In this document: piece after piece, positions 57,862 to 64,000 of the stretch
Position numbering within the stretch: the stretch's first letter is position 1
Layout: every line of letters starts with the position of its first letter
Source of the DNA: Paractinoplanes toevensis
Lineage (GTDB): Bacteria; Actinomycetota; Actinomycetes; Mycobacteriales; Micromonosporaceae
Direction: 5' to 3'
DNA length: 64,000 nucleotides
NCBI RefSeq assembly: GCF_018332695.1
Contig: NZ_BOQN01000038.1
Span: forward strand, 62,001-126,000
The notes under the pieces: generated by a model
Database searches by the model: none
What the model was told of the DNA's origin: nothing
The model's input: only the letters and a program-made list of their open reading frames with translations
Translations under genes and position numbers: made by a program

Positions 57862-58577
57862 GCCGCCACCGCCGACACTCCGCGCAGCCGGCCCGCGATC
57901 TCGGCCGCTTCCGGGGCCGGACCGTCGTGCGCGACCACGCCGTCCCGCAGCAGGACGAGGCGGTCGGCCCAGGCGGCGGCGGCCGGGTCGTGGGTCACCA
58001 TCAGCACGGCGGCGCCGTCCCGGTCGGCCGCGGCCCGCAGCAGCGCGAGGATGCGACCGCCGGTGGCCGGGTCGAGCGCGCCGGTCGGCTCGTCGGCGAA
58101 GACCGCCGCCGGGGTGGTGATCAGCGCGCGGGCGATCGCGACGCGCTGCCGCTGGCCGCCGGACAGCTCGCCCACCGGCCGCTTGCCGTAACCGGCCAGC
58201 CCGACCTGGGCCAGCACCTCGTCGACCGTGCGGTTGCGCGGCCCGCCGAGCCGCACCGGGAGCGCGACGTTCTGCCGGACGGTCAGCTCGGAGAGCAGGT
58301 TGTAGGCCTGGAAGACGAAACCTGCGTGGTCACGCCGCAGGCGGGTGCGGCGCGACTCGTTCATCCGGGTGATGTCGTGTCCGGCCAGCCGCACCTGTCC
58401 GCCGGTGGGCCGGTCGAGGCCGGCCGCGCAGTGCAGGAGGGTGCTCTTGCCGGAGCCGGTGGCGCCCATGACGGCCACGAACTGGCCGGGCGGAACGTCG
58501 AGGGACACCTCGTGCAGCGCGACCACTCCGCGCGGATAGCGCCTCGATACCGAGGCCAGGGAGATGACGGAATCCAT
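57858..58577 (-). CDS. LolD-type ABC transporter ATPase
   Basis: 239-residue ATPase with intact motifs: Walker A GATGSGKST, Q-loop GFVFQAYNLLSELTVRQNVA, signature LSGGQRQRVAIARALIT, Walker B AVFADEPTGALDP, H-loop LMVTHD. First gene of the leftward four-gene operon ending in a kinase and LuxR regulator that probably control it. ATG 58577 is the start. Gene order differs from the similar module at 45-49.7 kb, where the two-component genes are divergent. Confidence 0.92.
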   Translation of the reverse strand: MDSVISLASVSRRYPRGVVALHEVSLDVPPGQFVAVMGATGSGKSTLLHCAAGLDRPTGGQVRLAGHDITRMNESRRTRLRRDHAGFVFQAYNLLSELTVRQNVALPVRLGGPRNRTVDEVLAQVGLAGYGKRPVGELSGGQRQRVAIARALITTPAAVFADEPTGALDPATGGRILALLRAAADRDGAAVLMVTHDPAAAAWADRLVLLRDGVVAHDGPAPEAAEIAGRLRGVSAVAA

Positions 58578-58695
58578 GTGTCCACCCTGGTTTCCGGCGG
58601 GCCGGGAAACAGCCGGGCAGACCGGCCGATGCGGGTGCGGTTAACCGCACCCCGCTCTCAGCACGGTCACAGCGGCGGCGGGCGAGGATCTGCCC

Positions 58696-59649
58696 GTGTT
58701 CGGATCCCGGCGGGCGTTGCACTGGCTGGTGCCGGCGGTCGCGGCGGCCGTTGTCATCGGCGGCGGGGCGACCGCCGGCACGATCGTGGCGAGGGCGGAC
58801 TCGGCGCTGCCGCCGCGCAGCGCGGCGCAGCTGCTAGCGGACCTGCGCGATGCCGAGGTGGACGGGGTGTCCGGAACCATCGTGCAAAGCGCCGACCTGG
58901 GGTTGCCCGGCGTCGCGAGCCTCGCCCGGGGCGTCGGCAAGCGGGGGACCGGTGGTGCCGCCGACCTGGCCGGTCTGCTGACCGGCACGAGCACCATCCG
59001 GGTCTGGTTCGCGGGGCCGGACCGGCAGCGGCTGGCGCTGCTGAACGCCCACGGCGAGACCGACCTGATCCGCAACGGGGCGGAGGCCTGGCTGTGGAAC
59101 AGCACCGACCGGATGGCCAGTCACCTCACCCTGCCGGACACGCCGCTGGGGACCGGTGCCGCACTGGCCTCGATCGACCCGGCCACCGCGGTCAGCACGG
59201 GCGGCGTCACCGAGGTCGCCGGCCGGGACGCCTACGAGCTGGTGCTGCGCCCCCGGGACCCGGCGTCGCTGATCGGCCGGGTGAACCTGGCGGTCGACGC
59301 CGAGCACCACATCCCGCTGCGCGTCGACGTGTACCCGAAGAACGCGGCCAGGCCGGCCATGCGGGTCGCGTTCCAGCAGATCAGCTTTGCGGTGCCGGAC
59401 CGCGAGCAGTTCGTGTTCAAGCCGCCGCCCGGCACCACGATCACCGAGGGCAACGACCACACCGCGCTGCCCGTGGCCTCGGTGCTCGGGGCGGGCTGGA
59501 CGTCGGTGCTCACCGCGCGGCTGCCCGATCCCGACGGCCGCCGCCGCGTGTTCGCCGGCACCCTGGTCAGCGTCCTGGTCACCGCGGACGGCCGGTTCTA
59601 CGCGGGCGCAGTGACCCCGGCCCGGCTCGAGGAGTCCGCAAAACTCTGA
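58696..59649 (+). CDS. Secreted LolA/DUF2092-like protein
   Basis: 317-residue exported protein: a signal or anchor helix (HWLVPAVAAAVVIGGGATAG), then a beta-rich domain with LADLRDAEVDGVSGTIVQSA, IRVWFAGPDRQRLALLNAHG, AGRDAYELVLRPRDPASLIG and RVNLAVDAEHHIPLRVDVY. That pattern is shared with LolA/LolB-fold and sigma-regulatory MucB-like proteins, which bind lipids. GTG 58696 has AGGA 7 nt upstream. Divergent from the ABC/two-component operon; a role in envelope lipid handling with that transporter is inference. Confidence 0.72.
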   Translation: MFGSRRALHWLVPAVAAAVVIGGGATAGTIVARADSALPPRSAAQLLADLRDAEVDGVSGTIVQSADLGLPGVASLARGVGKRGTGGAADLAGLLTGTSTIRVWFAGPDRQRLALLNAHGETDLIRNGAEAWLWNSTDRMASHLTLPDTPLGTGAALASIDPATAVSTGGVTEVAGRDAYELVLRPRDPASLIGRVNLAVDAEHHIPLRVDVYPKNAARPAMRVAFQQISFAVPDREQFVFKPPPGTTITEGNDHTALPVASVLGAGWTSVLTARLPDPDGRRRVFAGTLVSVLVTADGRFYAGAVTPARLEESAKL

Positions 59650-59742
59650 TGTTTACCTTCGCGCCCGTCGCATTCCCTCCGGAAGGGCGAGGATGGGACG
59701 GCGAGCCCCGTTTGGGCCCGCAGATGACGCAAGGAGACAGAC

Positions 59743-60471
59743 ATGGCAAAACCCACCATCGTTCTCGTGCACGGCGCGTGGGCCGACGCGTCCAGCTGGA
59801 ACGCTGTCGCGTCCGAACTGCGGAACCAGGGATTCACCGTTCTCGCCCCGCCCAACCTGCTGCGCGGGGTGGCCGCCGACGCCGCGTACATCTCGTCCTT
59901 CCTCGCTCAGCGGACGACCGGGCCGGTGGTGCTGGCCGGGCACTCGTACGGCGGTTTCGTCATCACCAACGCCGCCACCGGTGGCGGTGACGTGCGCGCC
60001 CTGGTCTATGTCGATGCCTTCGTCCCGGAGGAGGGCGAGAACGTCTTCCAGATCCTCGGCGGTTCCGGGTCGGCGCTCGATGTTCCCGACCCGACCACCG
60101 TTCTCGACATCGCGGGTTACCCGGGCGGCCCGGAGGGCGACGCGGAGGCGTTCCTCAAGCCGGACACGGTGCACAACTTCTTCGCCCAGGACCTGCCCGA
60201 GGCGGACCGGTGGCTGATCGTGGCGGGCCAGCGGCCGATCACGCTGAGCGCCAACACCACTCCGTCGGTCAGCGCGGCCTGGAAGACCCTGCCGAGCTGG
60301 GCCGTCGTCGGCACCGAGGACCTGGTCATCCCGGCCGCCACCCAGCGGTCGATGGCCGAGCGGGCCGGCGCCAAGATCACCGAGGTGGCCGGGTCACACG
60401 TCTCGATGGTGTCGCACCCGCAGGTCACGCTGGACACCATCCTGGCCGCCGCGGCCCACGTCGGCGAGTGA
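59743..60471 (+). CDS. Alpha/beta-fold hydrolase
   Basis: 242-residue hydrolase. The oxyanion region is TIVLVHGAWADASSWN, the nucleophile elbow GHSYGG (Ser at ~70), the acid in VVGTEDLVIP and the catalytic His in VAGSHVSMVSHP. The family (AB_hydrolase_6, RutD/salicylate-esterase-like) includes esterases and haloperoxidase-like enzymes; substrate unknown. A GGAG sequence precedes ATG 59743. It ends 6 bp before a strong hairpin shared with the convergent MCP. Confidence 0.85.
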   Translation: MAKPTIVLVHGAWADASSWNAVASELRNQGFTVLAPPNLLRGVAADAAYISSFLAQRTTGPVVLAGHSYGGFVITNAATGGGDVRALVYVDAFVPEEGENVFQILGGSGSALDVPDPTTVLDIAGYPGGPEGDAEAFLKPDTVHNFFAQDLPEADRWLIVAGQRPITLSANTTPSVSAAWKTLPSWAVVGTEDLVIPAATQRSMAERAGAKITEVAGSHVSMVSHPQVTLDTILAAAAHVGE

Positions 60472-60477
60472 CGAGTC

Positions 60478-60517
60478 GGCCGCTTCCGCCGCGAGAGCTT
60501 CAGAGGCGGAAGCGGCC
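60478..60517. terminator. Bidirectional hairpin between hydrolase and MCP
   Basis: Perfect 13-bp stem GGCCGCTTCCGCC/GGCGGAAGCGGCC with a 14-nt loop. One arm lies in the last codons of the MCP gene (encoding IGRFRL), so the MCP C-terminus and the terminator share sequence. Confidence 0.75.
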
Positions 60518-62140
60518 GATCACCTGCTGCAGCTCGCCGCTGATGCCGGCCAGCTCGTGCACCGCGCTGGTGGTCTCGGCGAGCGCCGTGGTGGTGGCCT
60601 GGGTGGCGTTCGCGACGCCGCTGATGGTGCCGGCGATGTCGGTGCTGCCCTGGGCCGCGTCGGCGACGCTGCGGCTCATCTCGCCGGTGGTCGCGGTCTG
60701 CTCCTCGACCGCGGAGGCGATGGTCAGCTGGTAGTCGTTGATCCGGGCGATGATCGTGGAGATCTCGCCGATCGCCACGACCGCGCTCTCGGTGTCGGCC
60801 TGGATCGCCTCGACCCGCTTGGAGATGTCCTCGGTCGCCCGCGCGGTCTCCTGGGCCAGGTCCTTGACCTCGCTGGCCACCACGGCGAAGCCCTTGCCGG
60901 ACTCGCCGGCCCGGGCCGCCTCGATCGTCGCGTTCAGGGCGAGCAGGTTGGTCTGCTCGGCGATCGACGTGATGGCCTTGACCACGTTGCCGATCTCGAC
61001 GCTGGAGACACCGAGCTTCGACACCGTGGCGTTGGTGTTCTCGGCCACCCCGACCGCCTCGGACGCCACCCGGGCCGCCTCGTTGGCGCTCTCCGCGATC
61101 TCCCGGATCGACGCGCCCATCTCGTGGCTGCCGGCGGACACGGTGTGCACGTTCGCCGAGACCGCACCGGCGGCGGCCGCGACCGCGTCGGCCTGGGTGG
61201 CCGCCTCGCGGGCCGACAGACCGATGCGTTCGGTGCTGCCGGTCAGCTGGGCGGTGCTCTCGCCGAGGGCCCGGGAGCTGGAGGAGAGGTGGCCGACGAC
61301 GTCGCGCAGGCCGTCCCGGGCGGTGTTGACGGCCATCGCCATCGCGCCGAGCTCGTCGCGGGACTGCACCTGCGCGGCCACCGCCAGGTCGCCCTGGGCG
61401 ACGGCGCCGAGCGAGTCGGCGACGCTGGCCAGCTGGCGCAGGATCAGCCGGCAGACGAATACGGCCAGGCCGAGCGCGACCAGCAGGGCCACCACCATGA
61501 TGATGATCAGCTGGTTGCGGGCGTTCCGGTAGGCCTCCTCGGCGTCGGCGGTCATCGCGGCCGCCTCGGCCTCCTCGGTCTCCTGCAGCGTGACGATCGC
61601 GTCCTTCAGGTCGGTCTGCGTCTGGCCCCAGACCTTGCCGATCTGGTCGCCGGTCGGGGTCTCGAATCCGGCCGGGGCGGACTCGTGGAACACCAGCACG
61701 TCGCGCAGCGTCTGGTAGTAGTCGAAGGTCCCGGCGAGGCTCGTCGCGGCCGCGGTGCTCTCCGGCGAACCGGCGGCAAGCTGACGGTACGCGGTCAGAG
61801 CGGTCACGAACCCCGCGTCGGCGGTCTTGGTCCGGGTGACGTAGGTGTCCTTGTCCGTGGGCAGCAGGGCGTAGAGCCACATGCCCTGGAAGCTGTCGGC
61901 CGAGTAGCCGCGCATCGTGCTGAGCTGCACGAGCGCGTCGACATGGCGGGTCTTCATCTCCTTGATGTCGCCGTTGAGGCTGTTCATCCGGCTGATCCCG
62001 AACACCCCGATGCCCAGCGCCGCCACCGCGACGATCAGCACCGACACGTAGATCTTCGTGCCGACGCGGAAGTCGGCGAGCCGGCCGGCCACCGCGTTCC
62101 GCCGCGTGGTCACCTGGACCGTTTTGGGATTGACCTCCAC
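60500..62140 (-). CDS. Methyl-accepting chemotaxis protein
   Basis: 546-residue transmembrane chemoreceptor. TM1 ([20 protein letters not shown]), a helical-bundle ligand domain ([20 protein letters not shown] to about residue 190), TM2 ([20 protein letters not shown]), HAMP ([20 protein letters not shown]) and a full signalling hairpin with tip [20 protein letters not shown] and [20 protein letters not shown]. No CheR-docking pentapeptide ends the chain. GTG 62140 ([10 protein letters not shown]) is preferred over ATG 62218, whose extra residues look non-coding. No other chemotaxis genes are in view; presence of an MCP implies a motile stage. Confidence 0.9.
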   Translation of the reverse strand: MEVNPKTVQVTTRRNAVAGRLADFRVGTKIYVSVLIVAVAALGIGVFGISRMNSLNGDIKEMKTRHVDALVQLSTMRGYSADSFQGMWLYALLPTDKDTYVTRTKTADAGFVTALTAYRQLAAGSPESTAAATSLAGTFDYYQTLRDVLVFHESAPAGFETPTGDQIGKVWGQTQTDLKDAIVTLQETEEAEAAAMTADAEEAYRNARNQLIIIMVVALLVALGLAVFVCRLILRQLASVADSLGAVAQGDLAVAAQVQSRDELGAMAMAVNTARDGLRDVVGHLSSSSRALGESTAQLTGSTERIGLSAREAATQADAVAAAAGAVSANVHTVSAGSHEMGASIREIAESANEAARVASEAVGVAENTNATVSKLGVSSVEIGNVVKAITSIAEQTNLLALNATIEAARAGESGKGFAVVASEVKDLAQETARATEDISKRVEAIQADTESAVVAIGEISTIIARINDYQLTIASAVEEQTATTGEMSRSVADAAQGSTDIAGTISGVANATQATTTALAETTSAVHELAGISGELQQVIGRFRL

Positions 62141-62214
62141 GACACCCGCCCTTTCGCCGTAACCGACCCCAAAACTCCTTTCGGTCCGGGACGTTCCCGG
62201 CTGAGCGTGAGGCG

Positions 62215-62994
62215 TCATTCAGCGGCGACGGTATTGGGTCGGGCAGCCAGGTCGGCCTGGTAGCGGCCCGGGGTCTGCCCGACGACCGCGGTGAACGCCT
62301 CGATGAAGCTCGACGGGTTCGACCACCCACACGCCATCGCGGTGTCGGTGACCGACCGGCCCTCGGCCAGACGGACCAGGGCGTGGTGGATGCGCAGGAT
62401 GGTGCGCCACCGGTGGAAGCTCATCCCCAGCTCGGTGTGGAACAGGCGGCTGAGGGTGCGCTCGCCGGCCCCGGCGGCCCGGCCGAGCTCGGCCAGGGTC
62501 GCCGACCGGGCCGGGTCGGCGTGCAGCAGGCCGGTGACCGTCAGCAGCCGGTCGTCCCGCGGTTCGGGCAGGTGCAGGGACTGCTCGGGGGTCTCGCCGA
62601 GCTCGTCGATCACCACCGCGCGCAGTCGTTCGAAAGCGCCCGGCCGGATCTCCGGCCGGTCGGTCAGCGCCAGAAGCGCTTCCCGCAGCAGCGGGCTGAC
62701 GGCGAAGACACTGGGGTACGGCACGAGCGTGTCGCACAGGCCGGCCGGGATGACGACGAGCCGTACGTCGGTCCGGCCGTAGAAGCGATGGGAGTGGTCG
62801 AACCCCGGCGGCGTCCAGGTGACCCGGTGAGCCGGCGCCACCCAGGTGCCGCGCTCGGTGCTGGTGGCCAGGGCGCCGAAGGCCGCATAGACCAGCTGGC
62901 CGTCGGTGTGCGAGTGTGGGCCGAGGTGATAGCCGTGCGGCAGCCACCCGCCGCCGGTCTCGGCCCGCGGCGGCGGCTGGCGGCTTTCCGGCAT
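62215..62994 (-). CDS. AraC-family regulator with N-terminal cupin
   Basis: 259-residue regulator. The cupin domain ([40 protein letters not shown]) carries several His residues that could bind a metal or effector. The C-terminal AraC HTH reads [20 protein letters not shown], then [20 protein letters not shown], ending [11 protein letters not shown] 62994 is used; further upstream the frame is open but outside the domain. It is divergent from cutC across only 44 bp, so control of cutC or itself is plausible. Confidence 0.87.
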   Translation of the reverse strand: MPESRQPPPRAETGGGWLPHGYHLGPHSHTDGQLVYAAFGALATSTERGTWVAPAHRVTWTPPGFDHSHRFYGRTDVRLVVIPAGLCDTLVPYPSVFAVSPLLREALLALTDRPEIRPGAFERLRAVVIDELGETPEQSLHLPEPRDDRLLTVTGLLHADPARSATLAELGRAAGAGERTLSRLFHTELGMSFHRWRTILRIHHALVRLAEGRSVTDTAMACGWSNPSSFIEAFTAVVGQTPGRYQADLAARPNTVAAE

Positions 62995-63038
62995 AGCGCA
63001 TGAGTTTACCGGCGGCTGACCGTTTAGAGTTTCGCGCA

Positions 63039-63797
63039 ATGGTTGCCTTTGAACTCGCGGTCCAGGACACGAACGGCCTGGCCGTCGCGGCCCGCCTCGG
63101 CGTCGACCGCATCGAACTCTGCTCGGCGCTGCCCCTCGGCGGCCTCACCCCGTCCCTGGCGTTCATCGAGGCGGCGGTCGCGACCCCGGGCATGCCGCCG
63201 GTGCATGTGCTGGTGCGCCCGCGCCCGGGCGGCTTCGACTACGAGCCGGACGAGGTGGCGCTGACGGTCCGGGACGTCCGCCACGCGATCGAGGCCGGCG
63301 CGGCGGGAGTGGTGGTCGGCGGGGTGCGGTCCGGCACGGTGGACACCGCCCTGATGCGGCGGGTGATCGATGCGGCCGGCGCGGAGGTCACCTTTCACCG
63401 GGCGTTCGACACGGTGGTGGATCCGCTCGCGGCGATCGACACGCTCGCGGAGCTGGGCGTGCGGCGGGTGCTGACCTCGGGTGGGGCCGCCGCGGCCGGC
63501 GATTCGCTGCCCCAACTGGCCCGGCTCGTGAAACACGCCGCCGGCCGGATCGAGATCATGGCGGGCGGCGGGGTGCGGCCCGAGGTGGTGGTGGACCTGG
63601 TGCGGGCTGGGGTGGCGGCGGTGCACGCCTCCGGCAAGGGGTTCGTCGCCGACACCGTCGGCGTCACGCTGGGCAGTGCGGCCCTCGGCGGCCAGAGCGG
63701 GCGGGAGACGACCGACGAAGTGGAGGTCGGCCGTCTCCTCGCGGCGCTGCGGTCAGTGCATGACGACCGGGGTCGGGACGGCGCCTTCGTCGGCTGA
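63039..63797 (+). CDS. cutC: CutC-family protein
   Basis: 252-residue TIM-barrel protein of the CutC family, named for copper homeostasis although its real function is unsettled. Signatures are clear: ANGLAVAARLGVDRIELCSA-like start (GVDRIELCSALPLGGLTPS), VHVLVRPRPGGFDYEPDE, GVVVGGVRSGTVDTALMRRV, TFHRAFDTVVDPLAAI, RVLTSGGAAAAGD and IMAGGGVRPE. TAGAGT lies 8 nt before ATG 63039 with no Shine-Dalgarno, a leaderless-type start. The 3' end overlaps the convergent MFS gene by 45 bp. Confidence 0.92.
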   Translation: MVAFELAVQDTNGLAVAARLGVDRIELCSALPLGGLTPSLAFIEAAVATPGMPPVHVLVRPRPGGFDYEPDEVALTVRDVRHAIEAGAAGVVVGGVRSGTVDTALMRRVIDAAGAEVTFHRAFDTVVDPLAAIDTLAELGVRRVLTSGGAAAAGDSLPQLARLVKHAAGRIEIMAGGGVRPEVVVDLVRAGVAAVHASGKGFVADTVGVTLGSAALGGQSGRETTDEVEVGRLLAALRSVHDDRGRDGAFVG

Positions 63798-64000
63798 CGG
63801 GGCCTCGGACGCCGGGGCCTTCTTGCGGGGCAGGAAGGCGATCGGGATGAACGTCGCCAGGACCAGGATGAAGCCCACCCAGAAGGTGCTGGCGAACGAG
63901 TCGGCCACGAACGTCAGACCCCGCTGCAGGACGTCCGGCGGGAGCTGCATCTGTGCGCCGTGCTGGGCCGCGATCGCCGCCTCCGCCTCGGTGACCGGTT
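63753..64000 (-). CDS. MFS transporter (DHA2/EmrB-like), C-terminal end only
   Basis: Only the last ~82 residues are in view. The sequence runs from PVTEAEAAIAAQHGAQMQLP through a final helix (FWVGFILVLATFIPIAFL) to a basic and then acidic tail (PRKKAPASEAPSADEG), ending PVVMH. A last helix preceded by an FxxxFW motif (DSFASTFWVG) is typical of 14-helix DHA2 drug exporters. The 5' end lies beyond the window. The annotation is tentative because little is visible. Confidence 0.6.
   Translation of the reverse strand, partial: PVTEAEAAIAAQHGAQMQLPPDVLQRGLTFVADSFASTFWVGFILVLATFIPIAFLPRKKAPASEAPSADEGAVPTPVVMH

Noticed and set aside
62141..62218. Longer N-terminus for the MCP starting at ATG 62218.
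   Set aside because: The added residues ([19 protein letters not shown]) are not like a receptor N-terminus, and GTG 62140 has an AAAGGGCGGG upstream.

Overview
The window is about 72% G+C and the genes are dense, with frequent GTG and TTG starts and 4-bp stop/start overlaps. It carries many LuxR-type two-component systems, SigE-like ECF sigma factors, and secreted pectin- and cellulose-active enzymes. This indicates a filamentous high-GC actinobacterium. A full methyl-accepting chemotaxis protein and a shrunken relative suggest a motile lineage such as Actinoplanes (Micromonosporaceae); this placement is inference. No rRNA, tRNA, CRISPR array or intact insertion sequence was found.

Layout. 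0-2.5 kb: a tandem-module histidine kinase (cut by the window edge) and its LuxR regulator. 2.6-10.6 kb: a secreted pectate lyase, an asymmetric heterodimeric ABC exporter, a YfhO-type membrane protein and a Gfo/Idh oxidoreductase. 10.6-17.3 kb: a lipoprotein, a HAD phosphatase, a GH5 cellulase, and a C4-dicarboxylate module (dctA divergent from a DcuS/DcuR-like pair). 17.3-26.9 kb: a TIR/WD40 remnant, two ECF sigma factors each paired with a membrane partner, a PNPOx-like protein, a head-to-head pair of 5'-truncated genes (tetR and DUF4386), a flavin monooxygenase and an M20 amidohydrolase.

27-42 kb: a sulfatase, then a nine-gene Nit1C-type (MSMEG_0565-0572-like) nitrogen-starvation operon preceded by a GlnR-type box. 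The operon encodes an MSMEG_0570 protein, a flavin oxidoreductase, an amidohydrolase, an MSMEG_0572 protein, a radical SAM enzyme, a GNAT-AIR synthase fusion, an intact nitrilase, a second nitrilase-like protein with Asp in place of the catalytic Cys, and a glycosyltransferase. All but one junction overlap, so the products are probably made together. After it come a mini-MCP, an ECF sigma/anti-sigma pair translationally coupled to an ABC transporter, and a small HTH regulator. An 85-bp intergenic repeat occurs in the same orientation on each side of this segment (27.27 and 41.63 kb).

42.6-64 kb: a PtmA-like SDR plus an aldo/keto reductase and an unrecognised protein (possible sugar module); two separate HK/RR plus LolD/FtsX-type ABC modules (45.2-49.7 and 54.5-58.6 kb); a GNAT enzyme; an AraC regulator divergent from a short quinone-oxidoreductase-like protein; a repeat-rich disordered protein; a LolA-like secreted protein; an alpha/beta hydrolase; an MCP; a second AraC regulator; CutC; and the 3' end of an MFS transporter.

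Recurring themes are catalytically degenerate paralogues beside intact ones (nitrilase, ABC half-transporter, duplicated kinase module), low-complexity expansions inside otherwise normal proteins, and promoters whose -10 box lies 6-8 nt before the start codon, suggesting leaderless transcripts.
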